Positions 16,294-24,861 of a DNA stretch of 36,031 nucleotides are shown here, piece after piece (position 1 is the first letter of the stretch; each line of letters begins with the position of its first letter). The stretch comes from UBA6165 sp044233745 (lineage in GTDB: Bacteria > Bacteroidota > Bacteroidia > Flavobacteriales_D > Crocinitomicaceae). The DNA lies in assembly GCA_044233745.1 (NCBI GenBank), contig JBIIJN010000018.1, forward strand, positions 1-36,031, written 5' to 3'. A program made the position numbers and the translations under genes. Below the pieces are notes generated by a model that did not search any database, was not told the origin of the DNA, and worked only from the letters and a program-made list of their open reading frames with translations.

Positions 16294-16521
16294 ATGCTCT
16301 ATCTCGCACTTTTCTGTTTGAATATAAGTCAATTTACACCGCGCTATCCCAGTGCTGAGGTTGAGATTGTGAATGCTGAGATGATGGATCCTTCGGAAAA
16401 AGTAGCATTTCGCGGGCATTACAATCGATTAGAAGTCAAGGGATTGGATATCCGCGCGTCAACTTTGTCAAAGCGCCGCTTTTTCACCTTAAATCTTCAG
16501 TCTATTCGTGCTATTTGTTAA
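16294..16521 (+). CDS. Doubtful short open frame
   Basis: A 75-codon frame between the repeat families starts with a hydrophobic stretch (MLYLALFCLNISQF) and a polar middle (SAEVEIVNAEMMDPSEKVAF). Its last 20 residues (from ASTLSKRRFF) come from the tandem repeat at 16461. I do not recognise the protein. Weak signals and repeat-derived coding make it more likely a remnant than a gene. Confidence 0.2.
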   Translation: MLYLALFCLNISQFTPRYPSAEVEIVNAEMMDPSEKVAFRGHYNRLEVKGLDIRASTLSKRRFFTLNLQSIRAIC

Positions 16522-16640
16522 TCCTACTTTATCAAACCTATTCAAGCGCCAACTTTGTCAAAGTGCCGCATCATAGCCTTAAATCTTAAGCCTTTTCGGT
16601 TTATTTGTTTGTTGCAGTTAACTTTGACAAAGTGGCGCTG
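16461..16640. repeat. Three tandem copies of a palindromic unit (aactttgtcaaagt)
   Basis: Direct copies begin at 16461, 16551 and 16620. Each begins aactttg(t/a)caaag(c/t)g and continues with cgc; copies 1 and 2 also share ccttaaatctt and the following 25 bases at about 80 percent. The core actttgtcaaagt is itself nearly palindromic. The third copy lies inside the 3' end of the agmatinase gene. Confidence 0.75.
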
Positions 16641-17641
16641 CAACACAAATTCCATAAAGCTCTTGCGCCAACATTGGCATCCCATGGGTCGTCGCCTACT
16701 TCGTTGAGGTCGAAGCCGATGATGGTTTTGCCGGATGCTGCCAAAGCGAAAAGCAGGTAGTTCATTTGTTCTAGTGAAAATCCGCCGGGCACTGGTGTAC
16801 CTGTATTTGGACAAAGTTCTGGTCGTAGGGCGTCGATATCAAATGAAACATAGACTTTGCTTGGTAAAACAGCTATGATTTCTTTCACTTGGTCCGACCA
16901 AGTCTGACCTTCAAATTCAGCGTTTTTCAAGTCCCAATCGAAGAAAGTAGTGATTTTATCATTTTCAGCAATCAAATCCACTTCAGATTGCGCCACATCG
17001 CGGATGCCCACTTGCACCAAATGTGTGACCTGAGGAATTTGAATGGCGTTGAACATGATGGAGGCATGAGATTGCGAAAACCCTTCGTAAGCATCGCGCA
17101 AATCGGCATGGGCGTCTAATTGCAAAATCCCAAATTCATGTTTTTGTGCCAAGGCTTCAATCAATCCTAGGGGCGTGGAATGTTCGCCACCCAAAAGCGC
17201 GACAAACTTGCCTTGCGAGATGTAAGTTGCGGCGGTTTGTTTCACCCAGTCGGCCAACTCGCGGTGGGCATCATTGATTTCTTGTAAAAATGCTTGAAAT
17301 TCAGTGCTTTCTTCCAATTTCCCACCTGATTCCAAGAACTCGATGTACTCCATAGCCATTGCACAAAAAACATCATTGCGTTTTTTCCAATTCTCATCAA
17401 TGGGCAACATGGCAATTTTAGACTTGTAGGCATCTTGCAAACGCGGATGATAAAAATCCAACTGCGGTGAAGCATCTAAAACTTGCTGCGGACCATTTGA
17501 AGTTCCCTTACCAAAAGACGCCGTAGCATCCCAAGGCACGGGAATGATTATCAATTCTGCTTCTTCAATGGAATATGGAAATCCGAAAAGATTCCCGTTG
17601 GCTATCCCCACACCATTGGGGTCGAAATTACTTGTTGACAT
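16601..17641 (-). CDS. speB: Agmatinase/arginase-family ureohydrolase
   Basis: Ureohydrolases of this branch split agmatine to putrescine and urea with two Mn ions. All metal motifs are present in the 346 residues: GGEHS 151-155, LDAHADLR near 175-182, and SFDIDALRP 266-274; GFDLNEV (309-315) and VGARALWNL (324-332) complete the fold. The extended insert at about 60-130 (PRLQDAYKSKIAMLPIDENWKK) is typical of the Bacteroidota type. The final 12 residues (SATLSKLTATNK) lie in the tandem repeat, so the tail may be repeat-derived. Agmatine rather than arginine or formiminoglutamate is inferred from the SpeD-SpeE neighbour. Confidence 0.9.
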   Translation of the reverse strand: MSTSNFDPNGVGIANGNLFGFPYSIEEAELIIIPVPWDATASFGKGTSNGPQQVLDASPQLDFYHPRLQDAYKSKIAMLPIDENWKKRNDVFCAMAMEYIEFLESGGKLEESTEFQAFLQEINDAHRELADWVKQTAATYISQGKFVALLGGEHSTPLGLIEALAQKHEFGILQLDAHADLRDAYEGFSQSHASIMFNAIQIPQVTHLVQVGIRDVAQSEVDLIAENDKITTFFDWDLKNAEFEGQTWSDQVKEIIAVLPSKVYVSFDIDALRPELCPNTGTPVPGGFSLEQMNYLLFALAASGKTIIGFDLNEVGDDPWDANVGARALWNLCCSATLSKLTATNK

Positions 17642-17841
17642 GTGCTAAATTTGAGGTAGCAAAGGTAGATAATTTGGGTATAAATAAAATTTCAAAGTGG
17701 AAACAATAATGCAGAACTTGGGTTAGCACAAGATGCAAAAAAATGAGGTTTATATGCAGGTCTGTTTTTTGAACCACATAAGGAACAAAAGGGCACAGCA
17801 GATTGAAAACAAGTTTTCGCGGACGACCTAGGGTGGTGGAA

Positions 17842-17873
17842 CAAAAAAACCACCAATCTTCCGACTGATGGTT
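17842..17873 (-). terminator. Rho-independent terminator of speD-speE
   Basis: In the reverse-strand transcript, 17873-17863 pairs with 17858-17848 as an 11-bp stem (two G-U pairs) closed by a GGAA tetraloop and followed by seven U. It is 23 bases past the stop of the SpeD-SpeE gene, so agmatinase is probably transcribed separately. The rest of 17642-17895 shows no gene. Confidence 0.9.
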
Positions 17874-17895
17874 TCAATATATTTAGTCTTGATTG

Positions 17896-19173
17896 TTACT
17901 TCAACAACTCTTTCACAAAGCCCGGAGTAGCAAAACTCGCCGTGTGAATGTCTTCGTTGTAGTAGCGCAAATTGTGTTTTTCTGTAAACGCACGAACGGC
18001 CTCTGGGTTGGGCAATTGTTTCATGTTCAAATCGCCTTTCACGCCGTATTGGAAACTCCACATACCTGTTGGGTAGGTTGGCACGAAGAACAAACTCACA
18101 TAGGTGTTTTGTTTTCCGAAAATGTCCGCGATGGTGTGGTGCAATTCAGCAAATGCTTTGTCGTTGAATTTTGGTGATTCTCCTTGTGTCAACAAGATGC
18201 CGCCTGGCTTCAAGGCATTGGCGCAATCATTGAAGAATTTCACAGAGAACAAACCTTCAGCCGGACCAACAGGATCTGAACCATCTACCAAAATTAAGTC
18301 GTAAGATTCTGGAGCGGCATTGGCAGCAAATTCAATTCCATCGCCAACAATCAATTCCAAACGTGGGTCGTTAAAAGACGCTGCGATTTGAGGCAAATGT
18401 TTTTTACAAGCCTCAATTACTTCACCGTCGATTTCAACCATAGTTACTTTTTCTACACCTTCGTGGCGCAACAATTCGCGAACCGTTCCGCCATCGCCAC
18501 CACCAATCACCAAAATGTTTTTGGCATTGCCGTGAACAAACATGGCAGGGTGCGAAATCATTTCGTGGTAGTGGAATTCATCTTTTTCTGTGGTCATCAC
18601 CATATCGTCCAAAGTCAACATTTTGCCGTATTTGTACGATTCCAAAATCTTTACGCGTTGGAATGGCGACTGCACATCATGAAAAACTTCGCCCGTATAT
18701 CTCAAAGAAAGTGCTTGATTGTCGTCTTTATCTGTAAACCAAACATTTCTGGTATAAAACTCAGGATTATTTCTCGTTTTCGCTTCTTCACGCATTGTAG
18801 TCAAATCGAAATCCAAGCGTTCAAGTAACTGTAAAGAACCACGACGTAATTCAATTGCTGAGTAATTTTTGGATTGAAAAACTTCTTTCAGGTGATCAAA
18901 AGAAATCCAAGAATCGATATCGCCGCAAGTGAACAAATCCACAGCCGCATAACCATATTCTGGCCACGTGTGAATCGCCAAATGACTTTCTTGTATCACA
19001 ACAACACCAGAAACTCCGTAGGGAGAAAAATGATGAAAAGTAGAATTAATAACTGTTGCGCCAGCTTTTATGGCCGCATCAACCATACCTTGTTCAATCG
19101 CTGAAACGTCATTCATAATCTCAGGCGTACAACCGCTAAACTCAACCAAAATGTGATTTCCTAATGCACTCAT
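17896..19173 (-). CDS. speE: SpeD-SpeE fusion: AdoMet decarboxylase plus spermidine synthase
   Basis: The 425-residue protein joins two enzymes of spermidine synthesis. Residues 1-115 are class 1b S-adenosylmethionine decarboxylase: HILVEFSGC at the start, the self-cleavage site QESHLAIHTWPE (Ser63 would become the pyruvoyl cofactor) and the FTCGD motif. Residues 125-420 are spermidine synthase: YTRNVWFTD, QRVKILESYKYGKMLTLD, the AdoMet-binding GGGDGGT at 224-230 and VDGSDPVGPAEGLF. Decarboxylated AdoMet made by the first half would be used by the second with putrescine. Neighbouring agmatinase supplies putrescine. It has its own promoter box and terminator. Confidence 0.95.
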   Translation of the reverse strand: MSALGNHILVEFSGCTPEIMNDVSAIEQGMVDAAIKAGATVINSTFHHFSPYGVSGVVVIQESHLAIHTWPEYGYAAVDLFTCGDIDSWISFDHLKEVFQSKNYSAIELRRGSLQLLERLDFDLTTMREEAKTRNNPEFYTRNVWFTDKDDNQALSLRYTGEVFHDVQSPFQRVKILESYKYGKMLTLDDMVMTTEKDEFHYHEMISHPAMFVHGNAKNILVIGGGDGGTVRELLRHEGVEKVTMVEIDGEVIEACKKHLPQIAASFNDPRLELIVGDGIEFAANAAPESYDLILVDGSDPVGPAEGLFSVKFFNDCANALKPGGILLTQGESPKFNDKAFAELHHTIADIFGKQNTYVSLFFVPTYPTGMWSFQYGVKGDLNMKQLPNPEAVRAFTEKHNLRYYNEDIHTASFATPGFVKELLK

Positions 19174-19210
19174 TCTTTGTTATTCGTATTAAATTATTTA
19201 AAATGTGGTG

Positions 19211-19218
19211 CAAAAGTA
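19211..19218 (-). promoter_or_regulatory. -7 box of the speD-speE promoter
   Basis: The reverse strand reads TACTTTTG, an exact TAnnTTTG box, 37 bases before the ATG at 19173. A TTTG lies 23 bases further upstream, slightly long for a -33 element. Confidence 0.5.
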
Positions 19219-19295
19219 AGTAGAATGTAAGTCTTAGTAATCAAATGCTTGTATTTTTTATGTTAACGAATTGTCAAACAAGATATACACGTTAA

Positions 19296-19424
19296 GAATT
19301 AAACGAAAATGGTGGAAATCTGCGCTTCAATTTGAGTCAATACACCCAATTTTCGCAAGGTGTTTACTATTTGACCTTCTCTGATGAAGTGCGTTCATAT
19401 ACTGTTAAATTGGTCGTACTTTAG
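19296..19424 (+). pseudogene. Remnant of a T9SS cargo gene: orphan sorting-domain end
   Basis: A 42-codon frame without a start codon reads LRFNLSQYTQFSQGVYYLTF, then SDEVRSYTVKLVVL and a stop. This is the pattern of the last third of a type A T9SS signal (x-L-S-x-x-x-x-G-V-Y-x-x-x, ending in a K-L-V-V tail). Nothing upstream encodes the rest of such a protein. A strong terminator follows 25 bases later, as expected for a real gene end. I infer that the body of a secreted protein gene was deleted. Confidence 0.65.
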
Positions 19425-19449
19425 GATTTTTCTTCCAAATATTCAATCA

Positions 19450-19481
19450 AAAAGGGTGAGCAACATTTTGCTCACCCTTTT
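19450..19481 (+). terminator. Strong terminator, bidirectional in form
   Basis: A perfect 14-bp stem (aaaagggtgagcaa with ttgctcaccctttt) and 4-nt loop catt, with A-rich left and T-rich right edges, so it could act on both strands. It directly follows the T9SS remnant. Confidence 0.85.
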
Positions 19482-19524
19482 CTTAACTCTAATCCTTACT
19501 TATGAAAAAACACTTGATTGAGAA

Positions 19525-19605
19525 GAAACAAGTATCGTGCCAAAAAAGATAGAAATCAAAATAATTTGTTCTACTACCAATTGAAGGCACGATTTTTGCT
19601 TGTTT
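19525..19605. promoter_or_regulatory. Imperfect inverted repeat before the TonB receptor gene
   Basis: aaacaagtatcgtgcc near 19526-19541 is mirrored by ggcacgatttttgcttgttt (19585-19604), with a 4-nt gap in one arm. The right arm overlaps gatttttg, a near match to the -7 box, with TTTG 21 bases upstream. An operator or a structured leader is possible. Confidence 0.3.
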
Positions 19606-19623
19606 CGCGGTCAATTACACGAC

Positions 19624-22032
19624 ATGAACAAACACTACATTACGCTTTTTTGCCTGCTTTTCATTTCAACGTTCTTAAACGCGCAACGCATCACTGTACT
19701 CGACAGCGAGAGTGGTAGTCCGTTAGAATTTGCGCGCATATTGTCTAAAACCCCTGAGGCTTCAGCAATAACCAATATCAATGGGCAGGCCGACATATCG
19801 CCGATGGAGGATTCGGACAGTATTGTGATTCGTGCAATAGGCTACACCGAATTGGTTACCTCCTACAATGCGTTGGTCGCTCAAAATTTCATTGTTTATC
19901 TCAATCAACTTTCACTCATTATTAAACCAACCTATGTGCATGCGCCTCGGGTAGATGTTGTAAATCGCGATGTTCCTGCAAAAGTGAGTGTTTTTACGGC
20001 TGAAGAAGTGTCCATTATCAATCCGCAAACCACAGCAGATTTATTGGGAGCAACGGGTGAAGTGTATATTCAGAAAAGTCAGCAAGGCGGTGGAAGCCCT
20101 ATGATTCGTGGATTTTCTACGAACCGTCTCATGATTGTTGTGGATGGGGTGCGTATGAACAACGCGATTTTCAGAGGAGGAAATATTCAAAACATCATTT
20201 CTATTGACCCTTACAACATAGATGCAGCGGGTGTGATTTTTGGTCCAGGTGCTGTTGCCTTTGGTAGCGATGCCTTGGGTGGGGTGATGAATTTTCAAAC
20301 CATTGGTCCAGAATTTAGCACCAACGGAAAAACCAAAACGTACGGTTCGGTAGCCACGCGATTTTCTTCGGCGAACAATGAATTGGCCACACATTTTGAT
20401 ATTGCTGTGGGTTGGGACAAATGGGCGATGCTCACCAGTGTTTCATACAACCAATTTGGCGATTTACGCATGGGCAGCCAAGGTCCTGACGATTTTTTAA
20501 GACCCTTTTCTGTGCAGCGCATCAACGACATGGATGCAAAAATCACCAATCCTGACCCGGAGTTGCAGCTCAATTCGGGATTCAATCAAGTGGGAATTTT
20601 ACAAAAAATAAGATGGAAACCCAATGATCGTTGGGAAGTGCTTTACACCTTGATTTACAACCAAACCAGTGATTTTAATCGCTACGACAGACTGCTAGAA
20701 ACCGCCAACAACAATCCACGCTTTGCAGAATGGCGCTATGGACCTCAGCTTTGGTCGATGAATAGTTTGACCATTTCCAACAATGCGCGAAGACCTTGGT
20801 ATGATCGCACTGTGATTAGAATGGCGCATCAAAAATTTGAAGAAAGTAGAAGCAGCAGAAGATTCAACAATAGCAATAGAAACACAGGTAATGAAACGGT
20901 TGATGTGATTTCAGTGAATGTTGATTTCTACAAAAATCTGAGCACCAAACATCGCATTGATTACGGTGCTGAATTGCTTTTCAACCAAGTGCGTTCAAGT
21001 GCGAGCAACATCAATATTCAAACCTTAGACCAGACCAATGAAGCGCCACGATATCCCCAAGCCTATTGGGCATCGGCTGCCGTTTTCTTTATGCATCAGT
21101 GGAAAGTGAAAGAAAACCTCTCCGTTCACACAGGTTTGCGTTTTAGTCAAATTTATGCGAATTCACAATTCGACACCACGCTGATTGCCTTGCCATTTGT
21201 GAGCGCTCAAATCAATACAGCGGCCCTAAACGGAAGCATTGGGATTCACTACAAAGCGAAGGAAAATGTACTTATTCAAAGTAATTTCTCAACAGGTTTC
21301 CGAGCACCAAACATTGATGACATTGGAAAAGTTTTCGATTCAGAGCCGGGCAAAGTTGTTGTTCCCAACGATGGACTGCGCTCAGAATACGCCTACAATT
21401 TAGACTTTGGCATCACCCACACCATCCAGAAAAAATTCACTTGGAATGCCAATGTTTTTGGTACTTATTTGAGCAATGCTTTGGTGAGGAGAGATTTTTC
21501 GCTAAATGGTCAAGATAGCATCATTTACGATGGTGAAATGAGTCGCGTGCAAGCCATTCAAAACGCTGCATTTACCTATGTGTATGGTGTTCAGTTGGGC
21601 ATTGATTATGAAATTTATCCCACACTTCGATTCAAAGCCCGTTTGAACTATCAATACGGCGAAGAAGAAATGGACAACGGAGATCGTTCTCGCTTACGTC
21701 ATGCAGCACCCTTGTTTGGATTGGTTTCCTTGGTATATCAAGAAAACAGAGTACGCTTTGAGTTTTACGTGATGCACAACGGATCTATTTCGGCAGCAGA
21801 TTTGCCCATCAGCGAGCAAGCCAAACCAGCGATTTATGCCCAAGATGAAAATGGACTCCCATACGCCCCTGCTTGGACCACGGTGAACATGCGTTTGTCG
21901 TACGAAATCTCACCTGCATTTCACATCAATTGTAGCTTGGAAAACATGACCAACCAACGCTACAGACCATATAGTTCTGGATTGACAGCCGCGGGGCGAA
22001 ATTTCATCATCAGCGGTGTGTTGCGTTTTTAA
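19624..22032 (+). CDS. TonB-dependent outer-membrane receptor, haem/haemoglobin-receptor-like
   Basis: The 802-residue protein has a signal peptide (MNKHYITLFCLLFISTFLNA), a short carboxypeptidase-like regulatory domain (ITVLDSESGSPLEFARIL, about 20-100), a plug domain and a 22-strand-type barrel ending in Phe. In the plug, PMIRGFSTNRLMIVVDGVRM then NNAIFRGGNIQNI resembles the HmuR-like haem or haemoglobin receptor group. The barrel stretch STGFRAPNIDDIGKVFD is a common motif of this superfamily. It imports a scarce ligand with TonB-ExbBD energy. I start at the ATG 19624 rather than eight codons earlier, because that gives a normal signal peptide. Haem is the best guess for ligand, not proven. 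Confidence 0.93.
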   Translation: MNKHYITLFCLLFISTFLNAQRITVLDSESGSPLEFARILSKTPEASAITNINGQADISPMEDSDSIVIRAIGYTELVTSYNALVAQNFIVYLNQLSLIIKPTYVHAPRVDVVNRDVPAKVSVFTAEEVSIINPQTTADLLGATGEVYIQKSQQGGGSPMIRGFSTNRLMIVVDGVRMNNAIFRGGNIQNIISIDPYNIDAAGVIFGPGAVAFGSDALGGVMNFQTIGPEFSTNGKTKTYGSVATRFSSANNELATHFDIAVGWDKWAMLTSVSYNQFGDLRMGSQGPDDFLRPFSVQRINDMDAKITNPDPELQLNSGFNQVGILQKIRWKPNDRWEVLYTLIYNQTSDFNRYDRLLETANNNPRFAEWRYGPQLWSMNSLTISNNARRPWYDRTVIRMAHQKFEESRSSRRFNNSNRNTGNETVDVISVNVDFYKNLSTKHRIDYGAELLFNQVRSSASNINIQTLDQTNEAPRYPQAYWASAAVFFMHQWKVKENLSVHTGLRFSQIYANSQFDTTLIALPFVSAQINTAALNGSIGIHYKAKENVLIQSNFSTGFRAPNIDDIGKVFDSEPGKVVVPNDGLRSEYAYNLDFGITHTIQKKFTWNANVFGTYLSNALVRRDFSLNGQDSIIYDGEMSRVQAIQNAAFTYVYGVQLGIDYEIYPTLRFKARLNYQYGEEEMDNGDRSRLRHAAPLFGLVSLVYQENRVRFEFYVMHNGSISAADLPISEQAKPAIYAQDENGLPYAPAWTTVNMRLSYEISPAFHINCSLENMTNQRYRPYSSGLTAAGRNFIISGVLRF

Positions 22033-22035
22033 AGT

Positions 22036-22043
22036 TATCTTTG
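22036..22043 (+). promoter_or_regulatory. -7 box of the DEAD-box helicase gene
   Basis: TATCTTTG fits TAnnTTTG and ends 4 bases before the ATG at 22048, so the message would be essentially leaderless. I see no good -33 element. Confidence 0.45.
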
Positions 22044-22047
22044 CCAC

Positions 22048-23289
22048 ATGACTGAAAACGAACCAGAAACGCCCAAAAGACACTTCAACTCATTTGGGCT
22101 CAACGACTCGCTACTCGAAGCCATCAATTGGATGGGATTCACACACGCCACACCAATTCAAGAACAAGCCATTCCAATCATCATGGAAAACCGCGATTTG
22201 ATTGGATGTGCGCAAACTGGTACAGGAAAAACAGCAGCTTTTGTTTTGCCGATTTTGAATAAATTGGTGGGCAAGCAAGATAATTTTGTGGATACTTTGA
22301 TTTTAGTTCCAACCCGCGAATTGGCGGTGCAGATTGAACAACAAATTCAAGGCTTATCGTATTTTATTTCAGTGAATTCGATGGCTATTTATGGTGGTGG
22401 CGGTGATGCCAAATTGTGGAACAAACAAGCCGATGCATTGAATGAAGGCTGTGATATCATTGTAGCCACTCCAGGAAAATTGTTGTCGCATTTGAGAATG
22501 GGTAAGGTGAATTTTTCTCATGTAAAACACTTGGTGATGGATGAGGCTGATCGCATGCTCGACATGGGTTTCAGCGATGATATCAACCAAATTATTTCGT
22601 TTTTGCCTTCCAAAAGACAGAATTTATTGTTCAGCGCCACGATGCCCAATTCCATTCGAACATTGGCTAAAAATCTATTGCGCGAACCGGCGGAAATTAC
22701 ACTTTCTATATCGAAGCCAGCGGAAGGCGTTACACAGCGCATTTACATGACTTTCGACAACCAAAAACCGAAGTTGATTCCCTTGTTGCTCAAAGAACGT
22801 GAGCATTATTCTAGCATTATCATTTTCACGTCTGCCAAAGAGAAGGTGAATGAAATTATCCGCGAATTGAGACAGAGTAAAATTGCTGCAAAAGGCATTT
22901 CGTCGAATTTGGATCAAACGCAGCGCGAGGAAGTTTTGTCGTCGTTTCGTTCGAAAAACACACGCATTTTGGTGGCTACCGACGTATTGAGTCGCGGTAT
23001 CGACATCAAAGACATCAACTTGGTCATCAACTACGATGTGCCCCACGATGCTGAAGATTACGTGCATCGCATTGGTCGAACGGCACGCGCCAACACCAAG
23101 GGAGAAGCCATCACATTGGTGAATCCGAAAGATATGCAGCGCATGGACCGCATCGAGAAATTGATTGAACGCGTTTTTGATAAGGAAAATTGTCCTGAAG
23201 AATTGGGCGAAAGTCCGAAATTTGAAGTGCGCTCAGGAGGTGGAGGAAAGAAGAAGTTTTTTAAGAAAAAACAGAAACCTCGGGCTTAA
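22048..23289 (+). CDS. DEAD-box ATP-dependent RNA helicase
   Basis: The 413-residue helicase unwinds RNA, typically for ribosome assembly or cold adaptation. All motifs are in order: F-x-x-F-G-L with TPIQEQAIP (Q motif, 35-43), AQTGTGKT (motif I, 55-62), PTRELAVQ (motif Ia), TPGK, DEAD 165-168, SAT 196-198, then IIIFTSAKEKV, TDVLSRGIDI and HRIGRTARA (motif VI, about 340). The tail is short and basic (GGGGKKKFFKKKQKPRA) for RNA contact, without a long extra domain, as in RhlE-type helicases. It begins 15 bases after the TonB receptor gene, but the -7 box in between suggests separate expression. Confidence 0.96.
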   Translation: MTENEPETPKRHFNSFGLNDSLLEAINWMGFTHATPIQEQAIPIIMENRDLIGCAQTGTGKTAAFVLPILNKLVGKQDNFVDTLILVPTRELAVQIEQQIQGLSYFISVNSMAIYGGGGDAKLWNKQADALNEGCDIIVATPGKLLSHLRMGKVNFSHVKHLVMDEADRMLDMGFSDDINQIISFLPSKRQNLLFSATMPNSIRTLAKNLLREPAEITLSISKPAEGVTQRIYMTFDNQKPKLIPLLLKEREHYSSIIIFTSAKEKVNEIIRELRQSKIAAKGISSNLDQTQREEVLSSFRSKNTRILVATDVLSRGIDIKDINLVINYDVPHDAEDYVHRIGRTARANTKGEAITLVNPKDMQRMDRIEKLIERVFDKENCPEELGESPKFEVRSGGGGKKKFFKKKQKPRA

Positions 23290-23506
23290 GCCAGAGGAAA
23301 TTGAAAAAAGTTCAATTGGTAAGAGATTCACTTATGCTCTGTGAAACTTTAGCTTCGCTGCTTCTTCGAGGTGTGATTCCTTTGTGGAACTTCATGACCA
23401 AAAAGAACAAAACGATTTGACAACCTGAATTGGAATGAAATTTGAAAATACATGCACGATCAATTGCAAAAAATAATATTTCAAGCTAATCCAACGTTAT
23501 AAACCC

Positions 23507-24139
23507 ATGAAAACCAAACTATTCAACATAGCAATTCTACCCTTTATTGGCTTGATGCTTTGGAATTGCACGGACAATTTGCCTCATTCTGTCGCGGAAA
23601 TGACGATAAATCCGCAGGCTACATTTTTCGAGAAATTGGCGGATTCTGCTTACACTTTGACTTTTCAAAAGGTGACGTACGACGCCGCATATTTCAAAAT
23701 CCCCTACCCCAATGGCGACGTGCCGGCAGACAAAGGCGTGTGCACCGATGTGGTGATTCGCGCGTATAGAAAAGTGGGCATCGACTTGCAGAAAGAGGTG
23801 CACGAAGACATGAAGGCCAATTTCAGTGTATATCCAAAAATTTGGGGCTTAAGCAAACCCGATCCAAACATCGACCACAGAAGGGTGCCGAATCTGATGA
23901 AGTTTTTCTCTAGAAAAGGCGCGGAATTGACCATCACCGACAAAAGCGAAGACTACAAGCCAGGTGATGTAGTTTGCTGGAATTTAGGCGGGGCCACTAC
24001 ACATATTGGCGTGGTTTCAAATCACCAAAACAAAGACAAAACCCGCTATATGATTATACACAACATCGGCTGGGGTCAAGAAATTGAGGACTGTTTGTTT
24101 GACAATAAAATCATCGGGCACTACAGATTTGGGAAATGA
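23507..24139 (+). CDS. DUF1287 lipoprotein, NlpC/P60-like fold
   Basis: The 210-residue protein carries a lipoprotein-type signal (MKTKLFNIAILPFIGLMLWNC, lipobox Cys near 21). The mature part matches the DUF1287 family: a likely nucleophile Cys in KGVCTDVVIRAYRKVGID, the DVVCWNLGGATTHIGVVS stretch containing a likely His partner, and IHNIGWG near the end. Related NlpC/P60-type amidases cut cell-wall peptides; DUF1287 function is not settled. It lies alone between the helicase and the convergent ABC transporter operon; 23290-23506 shows no gene. Confidence 0.85.
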   Translation: MKTKLFNIAILPFIGLMLWNCTDNLPHSVAEMTINPQATFFEKLADSAYTLTFQKVTYDAAYFKIPYPNGDVPADKGVCTDVVIRAYRKVGIDLQKEVHEDMKANFSVYPKIWGLSKPDPNIDHRRVPNLMKFFSRKGAELTITDKSEDYKPGDVVCWNLGGATTHIGVVSNHQNKDKTRYMIIHNIGWGQEIEDCLFDNKIIGHYRFGK

Positions 24140-24176
24140 GCCTTGATTCTAGAATCCAAGATTGCATCGCGGTAAC

Positions 24177-24860
24177 TTACTGATCTACAATTCGTCCGTC
24201 TTGCATGGTGATAATGCGCTGAGTTTTATCAGCAAAATTTTGATCGTGGGTAACCACCAAAAGGGTTTTATTGAATGAACTTACCAGGTCGTTGAAAATC
24301 TCAAAAACGATATCCGTATTTTTGCTGTCGAGATTTCCTGTGGGTTCGTCGCACATCAAAATAAGCGGCTCATTGATCATGGACCGGGCAATGGCAACCC
24401 GTTGTTTTTCGCCGCCAGAAAGTTGGTAGGCCATTTTTTTGGCTAATTTTTCGATACCGAGTTTTGATAATAAGTCATGGGCGCGATGTTCCAATTCTTC
24501 TTCAGTCATTTTATTCAATTTAAAGCCCGGAAGCATCACATTTTTAAGCACGCTAAATTCGTTGAGCAAATAGTGAAATTGAAACACAAAACCGATTTTT
24601 TCATTGCGTATGGCTGCCAATTCTTGGTCTGATTTATTGACCATAGATTGATGGTCGATAAACAGTTCACCCTTGTAATCTGTGTCCATGGTGGATAAAA
24701 TATACAGCAAGGTTGATTTTCCGCAGCCTGATTTCCCTGTTATTGAGACAAATTCGCCTTTGTTTATCGTAAAATTCAGGTCTTTCAACACATCATGTTG
24801 GGTGGGTTTGTAGAATGATTTGGTGATTGATTTGGCTTCCAGCACGATATTCGATTCCAT
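24177..24860 (-). CDS. ABC transporter ATPase (LolD/MacB type)
   Basis: This 227-residue ATPase has Walker A (TGKSGCGKSTLL), the Q-loop (FVFQFHYLLNEF), signature (LSGGEKQRVAIARS) and Walker B (LILMCDEPTGNLDS) motifs and the H-switch VTHDQNF. FQFHYLLNEFSVLKNVMLP and TGNLD are typical for the LolD/FtsE/MacB branch that partners FtsX-like permeases in envelope export. One base separates it from the permease stop upstream, so it is translated from the same mRNA as the permease and adaptor. It powers the complex from the cytoplasmic face. Confidence 0.95.
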   Translation of the reverse strand: MESNIVLEAKSITKSFYKPTQHDVLKDLNFTINKGEFVSITGKSGCGKSTLLYILSTMDTDYKGELFIDHQSMVNKSDQELAAIRNEKIGFVFQFHYLLNEFSVLKNVMLPGFKLNKMTEEELEHRAHDLLSKLGIEKLAKKMAYQLSGGEKQRVAIARSMINEPLILMCDEPTGNLDSKNTDIVFEIFNDLVSSFNKTLLVVTHDQNFADKTQRIITMQDGRIVDQ

Positions 24861-24861
24861 C

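Noticed and set aside
16071..16640. A CRISPR array in the repeat-rich gap
   Set aside because: There are only two to three repeats of two unrelated palindromic families, with no regular spacers and no cas genes nearby.
17692..17877. Minus-strand frame between agmatinase and speD-speE
   Set aside because: Unusual composition, covers the terminator at 17842-17873, and no start signals.
23274..23304. Palindrome at the end of the DEAD-box gene as a terminator
   Set aside because: The stem is nearly loopless and has no T-tract, so it is not a convincing terminator.
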